Positions 5,675 to 7,414 of a stretch of DNA of 7,414 nucleotides are shown here, piece after piece. Position 1 is the stretch's first letter, and each line of letters opens with the position of its first letter. A model generated the notes under the pieces. The model had not been told where the DNA came from. It made no database searches and saw only the letters and a program-made list of their open reading frames with translations. Source of the DNA: CAYOFK01 sp964403185 (GTDB taxonomy: Bacteria; Bacteroidota; Bacteroidia; Bacteroidales; VadinHA17). Made by a program: the position numbers and the translations under genes. The stretch spans positions 1 through 7,414 of the forward strand of contig CAYOFK010000146.1 of assembly GCA_964403185.1 (NCBI GenBank). The letters are read 5' to 3'.

Positions 5675-6553
5675 TCAGGAATTTATTTCTTTAATGCGAT
5701 CAGATATCTTTTTCAGATACCAATATGGAGTGGAGGTTGCCCCGGAGATGCCAACCGAATCTGCGGATAAAAACATCTTCTTCCGGAGGTCCTTAACAGC
5801 AGTAATAAAATAGGAGTTAGGGTTGGCATTTTTACAAACCTCATAAAGGGTACGGCCATTGGAACTGTTTTTACTACTGACAAAAACAACCAAATCGTGT
5901 TTCTTTGCAAATTTCGTCAACTGCCGTTCGCGGCTAGATACCTGGCCACAGATGGTTTGGTGGGCCATGAGATGCACTTCGGTTTTCAATCCAAGATCCC
6001 GGATCTTTTTTTCCATCAATTTTCTTATTTCCTGGAATCCTTTTTTGCTTTTTGTGGTTTGAGCGTACAGGTAAACAGGCCTGGAAAAATCTATCCTTTC
6101 AAGGTCTTCAGATTGGTTGACAACTATGGCCATTTCCCGGGTTTGTCCAGTCAAACCCTTAACTTCAGGATGTCCGGATTTGCCATAGATGACAATCTGG
6201 CCTTTTTCATCCAGGATCTCATCAAAACAGGTTTTGACCCTGTTTTGAAGCTTTGAAACGATGGGGCAGGTGGCATCAATGATGTGGATATGGTTTTGTT
6301 TTGCGATTTCGTAGGTTCCGGGGGGTTCTCCGTGAGCCCGTATCAATACGGTCACATTATTCAAAGAAGAAAGATCTTCATGCCGGATTGTTTGCATGCC
6401 TTTTTTCTTAAGGCGATGGATCTCAGCATCATTGTGAACAATATCCCCGAGACAATAGAGACTGCCTTCTTTCCGGAGTGCTTCCTCAGCTTGCTGAATG
6501 GCGTTCTTCACACCAAAACAAAACCCCGATCCCGCATCGATCTCCATGCGCAT
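5675..6553 (-). CDS. ispH: 4-hydroxy-3-methylbut-2-enyl diphosphate reductase (IspH/LytB)
   Basis: A 292-residue cytosolic iron-sulfur enzyme that makes isopentenyl and dimethylallyl diphosphate from HMBPP, the last step of the MEP isoprenoid pathway. The three cluster-ligand cysteines are present: C12 in GSGFCFGV, C96 in DATCPIVS and C202 in TICGQVSSRE. Diphosphate-binding and catalytic residues also appear: H40 in VHN, H74 in AHGEPP, H128 and E130 in GHPEV, and S230-S231-N232 in KNSSNGR. The segment GATSTPYWYL near the C-terminus has the form I associate with Bacteroidota. The ATG at 6553 is two bases after the cmk stop codon. A second ATG at 6547 (residue 3) is an equally possible start and does not affect function. 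The tight spacing implies co-transcription and translational coupling with cmk, an arrangement I know from other Bacteroidota. Confidence 0.97.
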   Translation of the reverse strand: MRMEIDAGSGFCFGVKNAIQQAEEALRKEGSLYCLGDIVHNDAEIHRLKKKGMQTIRHEDLSSLNNVTVLIRAHGEPPGTYEIAKQNHIHIIDATCPIVSKLQNRVKTCFDEILDEKGQIVIYGKSGHPEVKGLTGQTREMAIVVNQSEDLERIDFSRPVYLYAQTTKSKKGFQEIRKLMEKKIRDLGLKTEVHLMAHQTICGQVSSRERQLTKFAKKHDLVVFVSSKNSSNGRTLYEVCKNANPNSYFITAVKDLRKKMFLSADSVGISGATSTPYWYLKKISDRIKEINS

Positions 6554-6555
6554 GA

Positions 6556-7242
6556 CTACAATGATTTTAATATGTTCCTGATCCGGATCATCTGATCTTT
6601 CATGGTCATTTTGCTGTTATCAAGAACCACGGCATCTTCTGCTCTTCGCAGAGGACTGATAGCCCTGGAGCCATCATTCACATCCCTTTGTTTAAGACTC
6701 TCTTCAATCCTGCCCAGATCAGATAGTATCCCTTTCTCAACCAGTTCTTTATGTCTTCTCCTGGCCCGTTCAGAAACATCGGCTATAAGAAAGATCTTAA
6801 GTTCAGCGTCAGGAAAAACCACGGTACCAATATCCCGGCCATCCATAACAATGCGTTTCCGGGCACCCATGGCTCTCTGGATGTCCACCAGTTTTTTGCG
6901 GACTTCTCTTATTTTGCTCACATCACTGGCCCAGTCTGAGATCTCTGTGGTGCGGATCTTATTTTCAATATTCTTGTTGTTCAGAATGGTTTGAAATTGC
7001 CTGTTTTTTTCGTCATAAATAAAATCGATCCGGATGTCCGGTAAGGCGGCAAATAATTTTCTCCGGTTTATTTGATCGTTTTGAATGATCCCGTTTTCAA
7101 GGCAAAAATAGGCCACAGCCCTGTACATGGCGCCACTATCGATATAAGTATAGCCTAATTCCCGTGCTATTTCTTTGGCAAACGTACTTTTTCCGCTTGA
7201 TGAGGGACCATCAACGGCGATGATGAGGTCTTTTTCATACAT
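6556..7242 (-). CDS. cmk: (d)CMP kinase (cytidylate kinase)
   Basis: A 228-residue nucleoside monophosphate kinase that phosphorylates CMP and dCMP with ATP for RNA, DNA and phospholipid precursor supply. It is close to the 227 residues of the E. coli enzyme. The P-loop GPSSSGKS is at residues 12-19, and the CMP-site strand IDSGAMYRAV at 34-43. MDGRDIGTVVFPDAELKIFL (133-152) carries the conserved GRDIGT. The LID-region motif RDVNDGSR (186-193) supplies the expected arginines, followed by SPLRRAEDAVVLDNS. The ATG at 7242 precedes the first beta strand by six residues. It is the first complete gene of the cmk-ispH-pfkA run, with a candidate promoter ending eight bases upstream. The stop codon TAG lies two bases before ispH. 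Nothing is truncated or odd. Confidence 0.97.
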   Translation of the reverse strand: MYEKDLIIAVDGPSSSGKSTFAKEIARELGYTYIDSGAMYRAVAYFCLENGIIQNDQINRRKLFAALPDIRIDFIYDEKNRQFQTILNNKNIENKIRTTEISDWASDVSKIREVRKKLVDIQRAMGARKRIVMDGRDIGTVVFPDAELKIFLIADVSERARRRHKELVEKGILSDLGRIEESLKQRDVNDGSRAISPLRRAEDAVVLDNSKMTMKDQMIRIRNILKSL

Positions 7243-7249
7243 GTTGGCT

Positions 7250-7280
7250 CAAAGTTGGGAAATTGCTTACAGCATTCCAA
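7250..7280 (-). promoter_or_regulatory. Candidate promoter for cmk-ispH
   Basis: On the minus strand TTG (7280-7278), a 20-base spacer and CAACTTTG (7257-7250) match the Bacteroidota TTG / TAnnTTTG pattern, with one mismatch (C for T at the first -7 base). It ends seven bases before the cmk start codon, so the resulting mRNA would be almost leaderless. That makes the call tentative; a promoter further upstream, beyond the window, is an alternative. Confidence 0.25.
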
Positions 7281-7312
7281 CCGGGGGGAGTATTAATTAC
7301 GGGGATTGGTTA

Positions 7313-7327
7313 AACCGCTTAGCGGTT
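7313..7327. repeat. Short perfect palindrome upstream of cmk
   Basis: AACCGCT and AGCGGTT are perfect 7-base arms separated by one T. As RNA this would be a five-pair stem with a five-base loop. No T tract adjoins it, so a terminator role for the upstream gene is unsupported. Read on the minus strand the core CCGCTAAGC also occurs inside the palindrome at 1566-1621, which suggests a shared repeat family. The rest of the 7243-7372 gap holds nothing else recognisable beyond the candidate cmk promoter. Confidence 0.5.
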
Positions 7328-7372
7328 CAGCTTTGGCAGCCCTGGAAGGACGGAATCATCAGATGCATTTCA

Positions 7373-7414
7373 TTATAAACCTTTCCTGCCAAACTCTTTC
7401 AGGTTCAATGTGGA
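7373..7414 (-). CDS. Partial 3' end of an upstream gene (product unknown; PorQ is a candidate)
   Basis: Reading leftward from the window edge, one frame gives STLNLKEFGRKGL and then TAA (7375-7373), which reads like a natural C-terminus with alternating hydrophobic residues. In Porphyromonas, as I recall, the gene beside cmk is porQ, a type IX secretion outer-membrane protein, and a beta-strand-like end would suit it. That is inference from gene order, not recognition. A competing frame gives HIEPERVWQERFIMKCI before a TGA at 7361-7359 and cannot be excluded. Only 13 residues are visible. Confidence 0.33.
   Translation of the reverse strand, partial: STLNLKEFGRKGL

Noticed and set aside
6602..6994. 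130-codon plus-strand open frame antisense to cmk
   Set aside because: Low-complexity Ser/Leu/Arg-rich translation, fully opposite the conserved cmk sequence.

Overview
The window looks like an ordinary chromosomal housekeeping stretch from a member of the Bacteroidota, probably Bacteroidales or Marinilabiliales-like. Four things point there. The gene order cmk-ispH-pfkA is one I know from that phylum. The proteins have Bacteroidota-style motifs, such as GATSTPYWYL near the end of IspH and the Cys-rich C-terminus of the GT9 glycosyltransferase. No start codon has a convincing Shine-Dalgarno sequence at proper spacing, and several upstream regions carry matches to the Bacteroidota -7 element TAnnTTTG. 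The tRNA does not encode its 3' CCA. This is inferred from reading alone; no search was run.

Every recognised gene is on the minus strand, so transcription runs from high to low coordinates. At the right edge is the probable 3' tip of an upstream gene (7373-7414), then a 130-base intergenic stretch with a short palindrome and a candidate promoter. Then come cmk (CMP kinase), ispH (last step of the MEP isoprenoid pathway, 2 bases after cmk), pfkA (ATP-dependent phosphofructokinase, 74 bases further) and priA (replication-restart helicase, 91 bases further). A DUF6165 protein follows 43 bases after priA. Next is a 370-base non-coding block packed with small repeats, then a GT9 heptosyltransferase-like gene, a short promoter-bearing gap and tRNA-Pro(CGG). 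A possible bidirectional terminator sits at the left edge.

The right part serves nucleotide supply, isoprenoid synthesis, glycolysis and replication restart, whose genes share an orientation rather than one pathway. The left part (DUF6165 plus GT9) points to synthesis of a surface glycan such as the LPS core.

I do not see a previously undescribed system. The points most worth a second look are the REP-like palindromes at three intergenic junctions, a 40-base hairpin and a degenerate 7-base tandem repeat between DUF6165 and the glycosyltransferase, the DUF6165/GT9 pairing, and a His-to-Gln change in PriA motif II.
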